DNA of 64,000 nucleotides, from positions 62,001 through 126,000 of the forward strand of contig CAWFWZ010000012.1 in NCBI GenBank assembly GCA_963819645.1. Direction: 5' to 3'. Below, in pieces: positions 38,769-50,323 of this stretch. The DNA is from CAVVDY01 sp963819645. GTDB lineage: Bacteria > Acidobacteriota > Terriglobia > Terriglobales > Acidobacteriaceae. The notes beneath the pieces are model-generated. The model did no database searches and was not told the origin of the DNA. It worked only from the letters and a program-made list of their open reading frames with translations. Made by a program: the position numbers and the translations under genes. Each line of letters begins with the position of its first letter. The first letter of the stretch is position 1.

Positions 38769-40029
38769 ATGAGAACGCAAAGACTATTCCCAAATCCTTC
38801 GCATGGCGTGGGACACGCTCACCTCGAACAAGATGCGGTCGGGGCTGACCATTCTCGGCGTCGTCATCGGCATCATGATGGTGATCGTCATCTCGTCGGT
38901 GGTGCGCGGCCTGAACTCCAACGTGCAAGGCATGGTCGAGGACATGGGCTCCAACATCATCTTTGCCTATCACATGGAGCCGTTCACCTTCGGACGTCCC
39001 ACCACCGAGATGCTCACCCGCAAGGAGTTGACCCTCGAAGATGCAATGGCCATGAAGGATCTGCCGCACGTCGAGGCGGTCACCGCTGCGCAGCGCTTGC
39101 AGCTGCAACAGTTCGGCACCGGTACCTACGCAGTGAAATATGAAGGCCGCAAATCGAAGAACACCATGCTCGAAGGCGACACCTATGAAGCCGCCAAGGT
39201 CTACGACATCAAGATAGAGAATGGCCGATTCTTCACCGCAACCGAAGACGAGCACCATAGCCCGGTGATCATCCTGGGACACGATACGGCAGAACAACTG
39301 TTCGCCAACCAGGATCCGGTGGGCAAGGAAATCAACATCGAGGGAGAGCTGTTCACCGTGATCGGCGTGGCGGCGAAAAAGAAAGCCGCCTTCGGGAGTG
39401 GATCGAATCCGGAAGACAACATCGTTTACTTTCCGCTGGCAACGTTTCGCAAATTGCATCCCGAGCTCAAGGACTACTGGATCGGCGTAAAAGCCACGTC
39501 GCAAAACGACATGCCGGCTGCCATGGACGAGATGCGCGCGCTGCTGCGCCGCCGCCGTCATGTGCCACCCAGCAAGCCTGACAACTTCGCCGTCTTCAGC
39601 CAGGATTCGCTCAGCGACGTCTGGAACCAGCTCACCGGCGGCATCTTCATCTTCATGTTTGCAGTATCGAGCGTCGCGCTGATTGTCGGCGGCGTAGGGG
39701 TGATGAACATCATGCTGGTGTCCGTCACTGAGCGCACGCGCGAGATTGGCGTGCGCAAAGCCGTAGGTGCGCGCAAGCGCGACATCCTGATGCAGTTCAC
39801 GCTCGAAGCCATCACTCTGACCGGCGCCGGAGGCATTCTCGGGATTCTGATTGGCGGCCTGCTGACCGCGCTGGTGCCACTGGTCTTCCCTTCGCTGCCC
39901 GCGACGATGTCGGTGCAGTGGGTGGCAACCGCGACCATCGTCTCGGGAATGATCGGACTCGTCTTCGGGATTTATCCCGCGTGGAAGGCGGCCAACCTCG
40001 ACCCCATCGAGGCGCTGCGGTACGAGTAG
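38769..40029 (+). CDS. MacB/FtsX-type ABC transporter permease, second copy (possible break at the start codon)
   Basis: About 419 residues; the frame is intact from MAWDTLTSNKMRSGLTILGV (ATG 38803). Upstream in the same frame is ERKDYSQILR, the usual cytoplasmic beginning, and an ATG at 38769 would join it if one extra A near 38772 is removed. The periplasmic core runs to about residue 270; TERTREIGVRKAVGARKRDI and GIYPAWKAANLDPIEALRYE mark the C-terminal permease part. It is a paralogue of the preceding gene, separated by repeats. The partner ATPase must be encoded elsewhere. Confidence 0.88.
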
Positions 40030-40034
40030 GCAGC

Positions 40035-40073
40035 AACGAGCCATCAGCTGTCAGCTATCAGCCGTCAGCTAAG
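40035..40073. repeat. Dispersed repeat, family D
   Basis: AGCCATCAGCTGTCAGCTAT followed by CAGCCGTCAGCTAAG, a short run of degenerate CAGC(T/C)(A/G)T units right after the permease stop codon. Confidence 0.6.
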
Positions 40074-40097
40074 AAAGATCGAAAGATACCAAACGAA

Positions 40098-40123
40098 AAG
40101 CCGGAGCGTGCGCTCCGGCTTTG
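40098..40123. terminator. Bidirectional terminator between permease and PEP-CTERM gene 3
   Basis: AGCCGGAGCG and CGCTCCGGCT with a TG loop, preceded by AAAAs and followed by TTTGTAG. It can serve the permease (+) and the PEP-CTERM gene (-). Confidence 0.8.
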
Positions 40124-40160
40124 TAGTTTCGAAGATACTCCGTTGGCAATCGTTGCATTG

Positions 40161-40811
40161 TTAATGAAGCTTGCGACGCAGAACGCCGGCCAGTCCTAAC
40201 AGGCCAGAACCAAAGAGCATGATGCCGCTGGGCTCTGGGGTTCCAGTACTGCCGCTTATGCTGAAGGCTTCCGAAGGGATCATGCCATCCCACCCTAGCT
40301 GATACGCCTGCGACGGACAATTCGTACCACCGCAACCCACGCCGCTGTTTTGGTCCCAGAAAACCGGATCGTGCGTCGGAACCATCGCGTTTTGCAGGTT
40401 GAACCAATATGTGCTGCTGCCGGCCGTAGAAACGTTCAGTCCCGTAACCGTGATCAGATCGACGAGGTAGCCTTCCGGGTTGACGAAGAGAGGTTGGTCC
40501 GTCAGCTTACCGCCGGCGCCGCCCATGGTCGTGGCGGTTCCCGAGCCGATCGTCGTTCCCCCGTTCACTCCAGTGGTTATGGACCAGTCCACCGAAGTCA
40601 AGCTGTCGCCCAGGTACTCCCAGGCGCCAAAGGTGAAACCTGTCGTGGGACCACCGGAGTAGAAAGAATCACTCACGACATATCCGTTGTTAATGGTCCA
40701 TGCAAAGGTCGTGCCATTGATTGGGCCGTTGTCATACGACCATTGCGCCACCGCCGGCAGCGTGGTCAGCGCAATGCAGAGAAACGTCAAGGAAGCACGG
40801 TGCAGTTTCAT
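40161..40811 (-). CDS. PEP-CTERM sorting-signal exoprotein, unrelated body
   Basis: Signal peptide MKLHRASLTFLCIALTTLPA with cleavage after VAQ, a beta-rich body (FTFGAWEYLGDSLTSVDWSI, GSGTATTMGGAGGKL) and a C-terminal PEPSGIMLFGSGLLGLAGVL segment followed by RRKLH. 216 residues. The body does not resemble the tandem pair at 13-15 kb but belongs to a common acidobacterial PEP-CTERM type. ATG 40811 is preceded by GGAGAT. No conserved leader like that of the tandem pair is present. Confidence 0.88.
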   Translation of the reverse strand: MKLHRASLTFLCIALTTLPAVAQWSYDNGPINGTTFAWTINNGYVVSDSFYSGGPTTGFTFGAWEYLGDSLTSVDWSITTGVNGGTTIGSGTATTMGGAGGKLTDQPLFVNPEGYLVDLITVTGLNVSTAGSSTYWFNLQNAMVPTHDPVFWDQNSGVGCGGTNCPSQAYQLGWDGMIPSEAFSISGSTGTPEPSGIMLFGSGLLGLAGVLRRKLH

Positions 40812-40877
40812 AATGCGAAATCTCCTTCTAGTTGAGTTGAAAACAAAGCTGTTGCGGGCTGCCAAACAATCGGCATT

Positions 40878-41651
40878 TCAGACGGGCTGTTTGTGGAACA
40901 CCTGCGCGCCAGGACGCAGCGGACCGATCTCAATCTTGTCGAACTGCCGGGTCATGACCAGATTGAGCGAGGTGTGCGGAGGCTCGCCACAGTCAGGATT
41001 GTTCTGCGGTCCTTCATAGGTTTTTGAGATCACCAACGACGTCTGCGGCTGGTGTGGCCGGAAGATCACGTAGTCGCGCAGCACCAGGCCGTTGCAGTCG
41101 GGACGACCGGTCACCAGGATCTGCACCCAATCTGCAATCTGCTTCAGGACCGGAATCAACACATCCTGGAAGCCGGCATCGATCAGGTTTCCCAGCGCGG
41201 AAGAAAAGGCTCCGAATATGCTGTCGTTGCCTGCCAACTGAGTGATGATCTCAGGCACGCCGTCCGTCTCCACGCCGAGCACAATCTGGGCTGCCTTGAG
41301 GTAGAGCGGGACGACCACATCGGCCACGTGCTGGGTGAATTGGGCCGCAGCCGCGGCTTGGTCATCGAACGAGTACGAACTCAGATTGATAATCGAATAG
41401 TTCGCGATGACCGTGTCCTGGTTCTTGCAGGGAACACTAAAGCCCCAGGGAAGCGCCACGTCGCCATCGCCAAAGATGTTTACCTGGCTCTGCCCGGTAA
41501 ACTTCGGATTACGTAGTGGCACCGTTTCATTCAGGGCCAGGGTATCGTTCACGGTGACCACCAGGTTGATCCAATCGTTGTCGGCGTGTCTCGCATCGCT
41601 CTTGTGGTTCAGAATCTTGGTTTGATCCACGGTCAAGGTGCAGGTTCCCAT
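40878..41651 (-). CDS. Hypothetical protein of 257 residues, no export signal
   Basis: Not recognised. AAGGAG precedes ATG 41651 (MGTCTLTVDQTKILNHKSDA). The first 110 residues look beta-rich (DWINLVVTVNDTLALNETVP, VNIFGDGDVALPWGFSVPCK); the centre is helical (FDDQAAAAAQFTQHVADVVV, NLIDAGFQDVLIPVLKQIAD) and the end has Cys and aromatic strands (GRPDCNGLVLRDYVIFRPHQ). The mix resembles pore-forming or virion-type folds only in a general way and I make no claim. Its upstream region faces the winged-helix/TPR gene. Confidence 0.65.
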   Translation of the reverse strand: MGTCTLTVDQTKILNHKSDARHADNDWINLVVTVNDTLALNETVPLRNPKFTGQSQVNIFGDGDVALPWGFSVPCKNQDTVIANYSIINLSSYSFDDQAAAAAQFTQHVADVVVPLYLKAAQIVLGVETDGVPEIITQLAGNDSIFGAFSSALGNLIDAGFQDVLIPVLKQIADWVQILVTGRPDCNGLVLRDYVIFRPHQPQTSLVISKTYEGPQNNPDCGEPPHTSLNLVMTRQFDKIEIGPLRPGAQVFHKQPV

Positions 41652-41840
41652 GTTGGTTCTCCTTGGTTGAACTTCATTCGGTGTTCTCCGAACTTGAGCT
41701 GCATTGTTGCGCCCGTGGGCCTCGGAAGTCTTAAAGAAGTCCTGAGATTTTCTGACTGAAATTTGAACGCCGGATACGGCGACTCTAGAGGACGGCCAGT
41801 ATCTGCTGCTAGAATTACGCACACGTTAGCCACGGTAGGT

Positions 41841-43619
41841 ATGTCCAGCCCGCCCCAGATCGCCTACAAATTCGGGAGTTTCCTGCTCCTGCCGGTAGAC
41901 AAGCAATTGCTCCGCAACGATGTGCCTGTGCCACTTGCGCCCAAGGCATTCGACACCTTGTGTCTACTCGTCGAGAGCCAGGGTCGGCTAGTGGGGAAGA
42001 ACGAGTTTCTGGAGGCGGTATGGCAGGGCAGCTTCGTTGAGGAGGTCGTGCTGGCGCACGCTATCAGCCAGTTGCGAAAGGCATTGCAGAGTGGGGCCGA
42101 GGACCCTGAATTTATCGAGACGGTTCCCAAGCGGGGCTATCGTTTCCGGGCTCGAGTGGAGGTCATTCCTGCCGAAGCGGGTGAAGCTCCATCTCCAGTC
42201 AGGCTGGCGGTGCTGCCATTCGAGAACCTGAGCGCCGATCCCGAGCGCGAATACCTTGCCAACGGTCTGACTGAGGAAGCTATCGCCGCACTGGGGCAGG
42301 TCGATCCGGAACGCTTGAGCGTGATCGGCCGAACTACCGCGATGGCTTACAAAGGGACCTCAAAGTCGCTGGCCGAAATCGGGAGGGAACTGGGAGCAAC
42401 CTTTCTGATGGAGGGCTCCATTCGTGCGGACGGCTCGCGCTTGCGCATGACGTTCAGGTTGGTTCGAGCGCGCGATCAGATTCAGATCTGGTCGGAATCG
42501 TATGACAGCGAACTGGCCAACGTCATTGAGGTTCAGCGCGAGTTGAGTGTCATGATTGCACAACAGATCCATTTGCGGCTGTCGCCAGAACGCCTTCAAG
42601 GACTGGCACGCCGCCAGACACAACACGGAGAGGCTTACGACCTCTATCTGCGCGGCCGTTACTTTTGGAATCAGCTTTCGCCCCTGACTACCCGGCGGGC
42701 CCTACAGTTCTACACACGGGCTACCGAGCTCGATCCGCACTACGGACTCGCATGGAGTGGCCTGGCTGACGCCTACGCGGCCAGCCCCATCAACGGCGAT
42801 GCCAATCCGTTGGAGGTAGGACCTCGCGCCCGAGATACGGCGGCGCGCGCAATCAATGTGGCTCCGTATCTCGCCGAGGCTCAGGCGTCGATGGGATTTA
42901 CGAAGTTCTGGCTGGATTGGGACCGGCCGGCAGCAGAGAGAGCATTTCGCAGAGCCATCGCACTAGATCCAAACTACTCGCTGGCCCACCGCATGCTTGG
43001 AATCGTTTTGTCTCACTTAGGCCGGCATCGCGAGGCACTGGACGCTGCTCGTCGAGCTCGCGAACTGGACCCCCTCGACTTCACCCACCAGGCGCTTTCG
43101 GCGCAAATCTCCTTCAACGCCCGCGACTTCCACGCGGCGGTTGAGTTTGGCCGCCGCGCCACTGTGCTCGATCCCGAATTTTGGGTTAGCTACATCCAGC
43201 TTGCGCAAGCATATGAGCAGTTAGGCGAGAGTGATGCGGCATTCGAAGCATCGCAAAAGGCAGGTCAATTCAGCAGCGGCAACAGCAAGTCGCTTGCGAT
43301 GCGGGGCTACCTGTTCGCCAAGTTGGGGCGGACCGGAGAGGCGCGAGAAGTGCTCAACACTCTGGAAGCGGTTGCGCGGGAGAGGTATGTGCCGCCTTAT
43401 GCCACGGCGCTGGTGCACGCGGGTCTGGGAGAAGCAGATGCCGCGTTCGAGTGTCTCGAGCGCGCCTTGACCGCGCGCGATGTGCACTTGGTGTTTCTGC
43501 TGGTCGATCCAAAATGGGATTCCTTCCGTGCGGATTCGCGGTTCCAGGGGCTTGTGGAACGAGCATTCTCTGGCGCGCCGGCAGGCGATGCTTCGCTAAC
43601 TCAGGAAGCGGCCCGCTAG
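41841..43619 (+). CDS. Winged-helix (OmpR/CadC-type) DNA-binding protein with TPR repeats
   Basis: Residues 1-105 are a Trans_reg_C winged helix (FLLLPVDKQLLRNDVPVPLA, FVEEVVLAHAISQLRKAL, YIETVPKRGYRF-like FIETVPKRGYRFRAR). Residues about 120-260 match the TolB-N-like domain (LAVLPFENLSADPEREYLAN). From about residue 270 to the end are TPR units (AYDLYLRGRYFWNQLSPLTT, AERAFRRAIALDPNYSLAHR). No membrane helix between the two parts, so probably a cytoplasmic regulator. 592 residues, unbroken. A target operon cannot be named; the divergent hypothetical at 40878 is a candidate. Confidence 0.9.
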   Translation: MSSPPQIAYKFGSFLLLPVDKQLLRNDVPVPLAPKAFDTLCLLVESQGRLVGKNEFLEAVWQGSFVEEVVLAHAISQLRKALQSGAEDPEFIETVPKRGYRFRARVEVIPAEAGEAPSPVRLAVLPFENLSADPEREYLANGLTEEAIAALGQVDPERLSVIGRTTAMAYKGTSKSLAEIGRELGATFLMEGSIRADGSRLRMTFRLVRARDQIQIWSESYDSELANVIEVQRELSVMIAQQIHLRLSPERLQGLARRQTQHGEAYDLYLRGRYFWNQLSPLTTRRALQFYTRATELDPHYGLAWSGLADAYAASPINGDANPLEVGPRARDTAARAINVAPYLAEAQASMGFTKFWLDWDRPAAERAFRRAIALDPNYSLAHRMLGIVLSHLGRHREALDAARRARELDPLDFTHQALSAQISFNARDFHAAVEFGRRATVLDPEFWVSYIQLAQAYEQLGESDAAFEASQKAGQFSSGNSKSLAMRGYLFAKLGRTGEAREVLNTLEAVARERYVPPYATALVHAGLGEADAAFECLERALTARDVHLVFLLVDPKWDSFRADSRFQGLVERAFSGAPAGDASLTQEAAR

Positions 43620-43743
43620 CGGAGCTTTTGGGTCGCCGGGCACAGCGGGGCACACCCAGTCACTTCCGCCTGTGCTTCCAATCACAGCGCCGCTCACCCA
43701 CGGGTGGAATACTATTGCGGTAGTAATTGGAGGCAATTCCGCA

Positions 43744-44130
43744 ATGACAAAGTTTTCCCCCTGGATGTTAATCGTCCTGTTGTTCAGCCTGGTCGTGTTC
43801 TCCGCATTCGCGAGTGCGCAGGCGGCTGACCAGAAAGTCCCCGCATCAGCCCAGACTGTAACCGGTTGTCTACAGAAGGGCGTTGAGCCCACCGGCGGGT
43901 TCTTCCTGGTGACGGCAAAGAGCCAGCACCTGGAACTGTACGACGACGGCAAGGCTGCGCTCGGCGATCACGTTGGACAGCAGGTTACCGTGACGGGAAC
44001 TACGCCCAAGCGTTCGGCTGAGGAGGAGAAGGTGAGCCAGCCCTACGAGAAGCAGGAGACCGGCAAGATGAAACATGGCGACTTCCAAGTGACGAGCCTG
44101 AAAGTTGTCAGCCAGACCTGCACGAAATAG
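43744..44130 (+). CDS. Small secreted protein with OB-like domain (DUF5818-like)
   Basis: GGAGG precedes ATG 43744. The signal peptide WMLIVLLFSLVVFSAFASAQ is followed by a beta-barrel-like domain: SAQTVTGCLQKGVEPTGGFF, LVTAKSQHLELYDDGKAAL, HVGQQVTVTGTTPKRSAEEE and a final LKVVSQTCTK, with two Cys that may pair. Small proteins of this kind are common in Acidobacteria and have no assigned function. 128 residues, followed by a strong terminator. Confidence 0.75.
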   Translation: MTKFSPWMLIVLLFSLVVFSAFASAQAADQKVPASAQTVTGCLQKGVEPTGGFFLVTAKSQHLELYDDGKAALGDHVGQQVTVTGTTPKRSAEEEKVSQPYEKQETGKMKHGDFQVTSLKVVSQTCTK

Positions 44131-44135
44131 CTAAG

Positions 44136-44170
44136 AAGCCCACTCGGTTCCTTTCGGAAGGAGTGGGCTT
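44136..44170 (+). terminator. Rho-independent terminator after the OB-like gene
   Basis: AAGCCCACTC (44136-44145) pairs perfectly with GAGTGGGCTT (44161-44170); inner bases GGTTCC/GGAAG extend the stem. TTTCG follows. Confidence 0.8.
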
Positions 44171-44218
44171 TCGTGTCTTTGGGATTTCGGTAGGATTAAG
44201 CTCAGGGATGGGAGGCTT

Positions 44219-44762
44219 ATGGAACCGAATCTGGAACTGACAATCGCAATGCTGGCTCGCACCCCCGCTACTCTCAACGCAATGCTGCGCGACCTGCCGG
44301 ATACCTGGACCCAAGCCAACGAAGGCGAGAAGACATTCAATGCTTATGAAGTGGTTGGGCATCTGGCGCACGGCGAACGTGCCGACTGGATGCCTCGGGT
44401 GAAGATGATTCTTGAGCACGGCGAGGGGCGAGCCTTTGTGCCCTTCGATCGTTTTGCGCAGGACCGGGAGAGCGCTGGCAAGTCACTGCCGCAGTTGCTG
44501 GATGAGTTCGCTGAGCTGCGCGCGCAAAACCTAAACCAGCTGCGCGCCCTCGGGGTGACCGATCAGCAGATGCAGTTGCGCGGCAAGCATCCTCGGCTTG
44601 GCTCGGTGACGCTTGGGCAATTTGCTGTCGACCTGGGCAGCGCATGACATGACGCATCTGCACCAGCTTGCGCGCATCATGGCACATCAGTATCGCGAAG
44701 CCGTGGGTCCGTGGACCGTGTTTCTGGGGGTGCTGCAATGCAATGGGCACAGCGCTGGGTAG
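44219..44762 (+). CDS. DinB superfamily protein (one frame break near the C-terminus)
   Basis: A four-helix metal-binding protein: MLARTPATLNAMLRDLPDTW, then NAYEVVGHLAHGERADWMPR with the first His ligand, and after a break near 44637 (one G too many) LAAHDMTHLHQLARIMAHQY with the other His ligands. About 180 residues when repaired. DinB-like proteins include thiol transferases and DNA-damage-inducible proteins; the activity here is unknown. GGAGG precedes the ATG. Confidence 0.82.
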
Positions 44763-44789
44763 ATCGCAGTGGAGAATTGCTGCACGTGT

Positions 44790-44960
44790 GGAAGCGTCGG
44801 GCTTCAGCCGCGACGAGCAGAAGCCCAGTAGCGAGTGCGGCTTTAGGCGCTGGGAGACCGGCCGATGGCAAACCGGGGCTGAAGCCCGGATCTTATGCAC
44901 GTCTTGCGGCACGGCTGAAGCCGTGCCCTTCCACCGATCTGTTCCTCGGTGTGAATCCGT
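44790..44960. repeat. Dispersed repeat, family B, overlapping the 3' end of purF
   Basis: Contains GCTTCAGCCGCGACG, ACCGGGGCTGAAGCCCGGAT and GGCACGGCTGAAGCCGTGCC. The purF reading frame runs 100 bases into it. Confidence 0.7.
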
Positions 44961-46408
44961 GGCTGAAAGTCTTCAGTCCTGCCGACAGCCATGGCCGGCT
45001 GAATCTCGTCCACGCCAACAACGTTGGTCGGATATTTGCCGGTGTAGCACGCGGTGCAGTAGGTCACGTCTTCGCCTTCGCCGGCAGCCTGACGCAGACC
45101 TTCCAGCGAGAGGTAGGCCAGCGAGTCGGCCCCGATGTAGTCGCGGATTTCGTCGACTGACTTGTTGGCAGCGATCAGCTGGTTCTTCGAGGGCGTGTCC
45201 ACGCCGTAGTAGCAGGAAGAGATCGTCGGCGGGCACGAGATGCGCATGTGAACTTCTTTGGCTCCGGCGTCGCGCACCATGCGAACGATTTTGCGGCTGG
45301 TAGTGCCGCGCACGATCGAGTCGTCGATCAAGACCACGCGCTTGCCGGCAAGAACGTGGCGCACCGGATTCAGCTTCAGTCTCACGCCAAAGTCGCGCAC
45401 GCGCTGTTCGGGCTCAATGAACGTGCGTCCGACGTAGTGATTGCGGATCAAGCCGAACTGCAACGGGATGCCGCTCTCGTGCGAGAAACCCATCGCCGCG
45501 GTCACTCCGGAGTCGGGCACCGGGACCACGATGTCGGCATCGACAGGCGCCTCACGCGCCAGTTGCCGGCCCATGGCGTCGCGCGTCTGCTGCACCGGCT
45601 TGCCGAAGACCAGGCTGTCGGGCCGGGAAAAATAAACGTGCTCGAAGATGCAGCTCGACATGGGCGCCTGCGCCGCATAAAAGCGCGAATGCACGCCTTC
45701 CGGACCAACGATAATCAGCTCGCCCGGCTTTACCTCGCGCTCGTAAACCGCGCCGATCAGGTCAAAGGCACAGGTTTCGGAGGCGAAGACGATGGTGTCG
45801 GCGCGGTGGGCTGCCTGACCCGAAATGCGTCCCATCACCAGCGGACGGAAGCCACGCGGATCGCGCGCGGCGAAGATTCGGTCAGGCGTGATCATCACCA
45901 GCGAAAATGCGCCTTCGAGACGACGCAGCGAGTCGGCCATGGCGGCGGGAAGCGTCTCTTCCTTCGAACGCGCGATCAGGTGCACGACGACTTCGGTGTC
46001 GCTGGTGGTCTGAAAGATGGAGCCTTGCGCCTCCAGGCTGGCGCGAATTTCCAAGGCATTGGTGATGTTGCCATTGTGCGCGAGAGCGAGGCGTCCCTTG
46101 CTGCACTCCACCCGAATCGGCTGCGCGTTCAGCAGCGCCGAGTCGCCGGCAGTGGAATAGCGCGTGTGGCCAATCGCCAGCGAGCCCGGAAGCTGCGCGA
46201 GAACGTCGGCGGTGAAGATGTCGGAGACCAGCCCCATGTCCTTGCGTAACTCAAGCCGCTCGCCGTTCGACGCAGCGATGCCCGCGGACTCCTGGCCGCG
46301 ATGCTGCAAGGCGTACAGGCTGAGGTAGGCGAGCTTGGAGGCCTCAGGATGGCCGTAGATGGCGGCTACGCCACACTCTTCGCGAAGTTTGTCAGATTCG
46401 ATCAGCAT
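44843..46408 (-). CDS. purF: Amidophosphoribosyltransferase, first step of purine synthesis
   Basis: Converts PRPP and glutamine to 5-phosphoribosylamine. The N-terminal glutaminase has LREECGVAAIYGHPEASKLA, whose Cys becomes the N-terminal nucleophile after loss of a short propeptide; the PRTase part has VVLIDDSIVRGTTSRKIVRM, the PRPP-binding motif, and the iron-sulfur type Cys residues in ISCPPTISSCYYG and DVTYCTACYTGKYP. 521 residues. The last 30 or so residues (from about GGRARLQPCRKTC) are translated from a dispersed repeat and are not part of the normal enzyme. It follows purL on the same strand. Confidence 0.95.
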   Translation of the reverse strand: MLIESDKLREECGVAAIYGHPEASKLAYLSLYALQHRGQESAGIAASNGERLELRKDMGLVSDIFTADVLAQLPGSLAIGHTRYSTAGDSALLNAQPIRVECSKGRLALAHNGNITNALEIRASLEAQGSIFQTTSDTEVVVHLIARSKEETLPAAMADSLRRLEGAFSLVMITPDRIFAARDPRGFRPLVMGRISGQAAHRADTIVFASETCAFDLIGAVYEREVKPGELIIVGPEGVHSRFYAAQAPMSSCIFEHVYFSRPDSLVFGKPVQQTRDAMGRQLAREAPVDADIVVPVPDSGVTAAMGFSHESGIPLQFGLIRNHYVGRTFIEPEQRVRDFGVRLKLNPVRHVLAGKRVVLIDDSIVRGTTSRKIVRMVRDAGAKEVHMRISCPPTISSCYYGVDTPSKNQLIAANKSVDEIRDYIGADSLAYLSLEGLRQAAGEGEDVTYCTACYTGKYPTNVVGVDEIQPAMAVGRTEDFQPRIHTEEQIGGRARLQPCRKTCIRSGLQPRFAIGRSPSA

Positions 46409-46431
46409 CGCTCACCTGTCAGAAGACTGCT

Positions 46432-46530
46432 TAACCACAGAGACACGGAGGCGCAGAGAAAATCATTCGAGGCACAAGAAGACATGCAGTTCGTTTCTCT
46501 CGGTGTCTCTCTGCCTCTGTGGTTCAAATC
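46432..46530. repeat. Dispersed repeat, family E, inverted pair between purL and purF
   Basis: TTAACCACAGAGACACGGAG on the left faces TCTCGGTGTCTCTCTGCCTC and TGTGGTTC on the right. It sits in the purL-purF spacer and, as a long hairpin in the transcript, could affect the downstream gene. Confidence 0.65.
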
Positions 46531-46556
46531 TCGTCGAAGCTTTATCGTGCGCCTAC

Positions 46557-48926
<2,370 letters not shown>

Positions 48927-48983
48927 GGGGATAAGTAAAGGTTATCAGCTATCAACAGGAAAAGGCACCGGACAAGTCGCTTA

Positions 48984-49709
48984 TCAGAAACACCAATAGG
49001 TGTTATCGTTCGGCAGAACCAGCCGGCCTATGGCACCCTGCGGTGGCTCATTCGCGCACCCGAGGCCTTCTACGGACACTTGATTCTTATCCTGCCCAAA
49101 AGACCAAACTGGATAGAAGCATCCGCCAGTCCCCTCGCCAGTTTCGCTACCGTCCAAGAGCTGTGTATCCGGTTGCTGCATGAGGGAATGTTCGGTTTTC
49201 CATGCTCTATAGCGCAGCTGCCGGTTCGGCCCCACATCAACAATGACTCGGTACGACTCTGTGTCGCACGTAAACCGGACCCGCCCCCCTCTCATCCGAT
49301 CATCATCGCCCGGAACGTTCACGGAAAATATTTTGTAGCCCCGATCCGTTAATTTGACCCAAAGATCACCGTTGCCGTACCCAAACTTCCCGACATCACA
49401 TTCCGAAGGCTTGACTCGTTGATTCATCACCGTCGTCCGCAAGGCTAACGGAAATATGTCATTGAACCTGCCCTGAAGAGAACTAGCATCTCTCAGCCAA
49501 AAACTTCCTCGTGAATCATTCACTCGCAAGGGGTAGCTGACCAAGAGGCCTACCTTACCGCCGTCTCCGGCCTTTATTGCAGAAGCAAGCTCCTGGTTGA
49601 AATCGGCGAGCCTACAGTTCGAGTCGAGAGAGGATTGTTGTGAACTTGCTCTGACAATAAACGCGAGTAGGAAAACAAGTATCATCCGCGTACGTAAGCT
49701 TCTCAGCAT
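48984..49709 (-). CDS. Secreted hypothetical protein, 241 residues
   Basis: Not recognised. ATG 49709 starts a signal peptide (MLRSLRTRMILVFLLAFIVR, cleavage near ASSQQ). The mature part opens like DUF4440-type proteins (NQELASAIKAGDGGKVGLLV) and continues with beta strands and four Cys (SECDVGKFGYGNG, VRFTCDTESYRVIV, GGCFYPVWSFGQ, LGCANEPPQGAIG) that could form disulfides. The frame is open further upstream but that part overlaps the next gene and has no protein character. Its AT content is higher than that of its neighbours. Confidence 0.6.
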   Translation of the reverse strand: MLRSLRTRMILVFLLAFIVRASSQQSSLDSNCRLADFNQELASAIKAGDGGKVGLLVSYPLRVNDSRGSFWLRDASSLQGRFNDIFPLALRTTVMNQRVKPSECDVGKFGYGNGDLWVKLTDRGYKIFSVNVPGDDDRMRGGRVRFTCDTESYRVIVDVGPNRQLRYRAWKTEHSLMQQPDTQLLDGSETGEGTGGCFYPVWSFGQDKNQVSVEGLGCANEPPQGAIGRLVLPNDNTYWCF

Positions 49710-49722
49710 AGCGTGCTTTTCT

Positions 49723-50151
49723 CTACTCTTCCGCCGCTTCCCACTGGTAGCCGCAGGCCAGGCACTTCCAGCGGTGCAGCAGCTCGCCTTGCTGAAAGTC
49801 AGGCAGCGGAATGGCCGCCGACCAGAGGGCAATCTGTCGCGGGCCGTCGGCGCCGATCTCGCGAATCTCCAACGACTCGCATTCCGGGCAGCAGGCGATG
49901 TCATCGGTCTCGTCGTCGTCGTCGGTCTCAGAGCCTTCGGGAACGAAGTCGTCGAGCACTTCCAGCGCGCGTACCACCTGGCTGTCGGGAACCTGCAGTC
50001 GAATGCCACCCAGCGCGATGGCGATGTGCAGGTTGATCATGTTCTCATCACGCACGTGGGCCGAGATCCCCGCAGAGGTCAGCTTGCCCTGGGCAAGCTT
50101 GGCTTCGCCCATGGTGTGGAACTTGGCGATGGTGATGAGCTCATCGGTCAT
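49723..50151 (-). CDS. DUF2007-like protein with C-terminal zinc ribbon
   Basis: The first 70 residues (LITIAKFHTMGEAKLAQGKL, GISAHVRDENMINLHIAI) match the DUF2007 putative signal-transducing domain, a small ferredoxin-like fold. An acidic linker (EGSETDDDDETDD) leads to a zinc ribbon with IACCPECESLEI and WKCLACGYQWE. 142 residues. No partner can be named from the context. Confidence 0.8.
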   Translation of the reverse strand: MTDELITIAKFHTMGEAKLAQGKLTSAGISAHVRDENMINLHIAIALGGIRLQVPDSQVVRALEVLDDFVPEGSETDDDDETDDIACCPECESLEIREIGADGPRQIALWSAAIPLPDFQQGELLHRWKCLACGYQWEAAEE

Positions 50152-50214
50152 GCAGGTGAGAAAAGGTAGCTATAGCTTATCGCGTCCGTCAATGCCTTGC
50201 GCGGCAAGAGAGGT

Positions 50215-50318
50215 CTAACCACGGATTCACACGGATAGACACAGATCCGATTCTGGCCAAAGGCCGGACACTCCTCCCGATCCGTGAAGGTCCGTGGCAG
50301 TCCGTGGTTGGTCGAGCT
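50215..50318. repeat. Dispersed repeat, family F, inverted pair
   Basis: AACCACGGATTCACACGGAT with AGACACAGATCC on the left; GATCCGTGAAGGTCCGTGGC and AGTCCGTGGTTGGT on the right. It lies between the DUF2007 gene and the oxidoreductase. Confidence 0.65.
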
Positions 50319-50323
50319 TTGGC

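Noticed and set aside
38767..40044. 425-codon open frame antisense to the second MacB permease
   Set aside because: His/Arg/Asp-rich shadow of an intact permease; no ribosome-binding site or domain.
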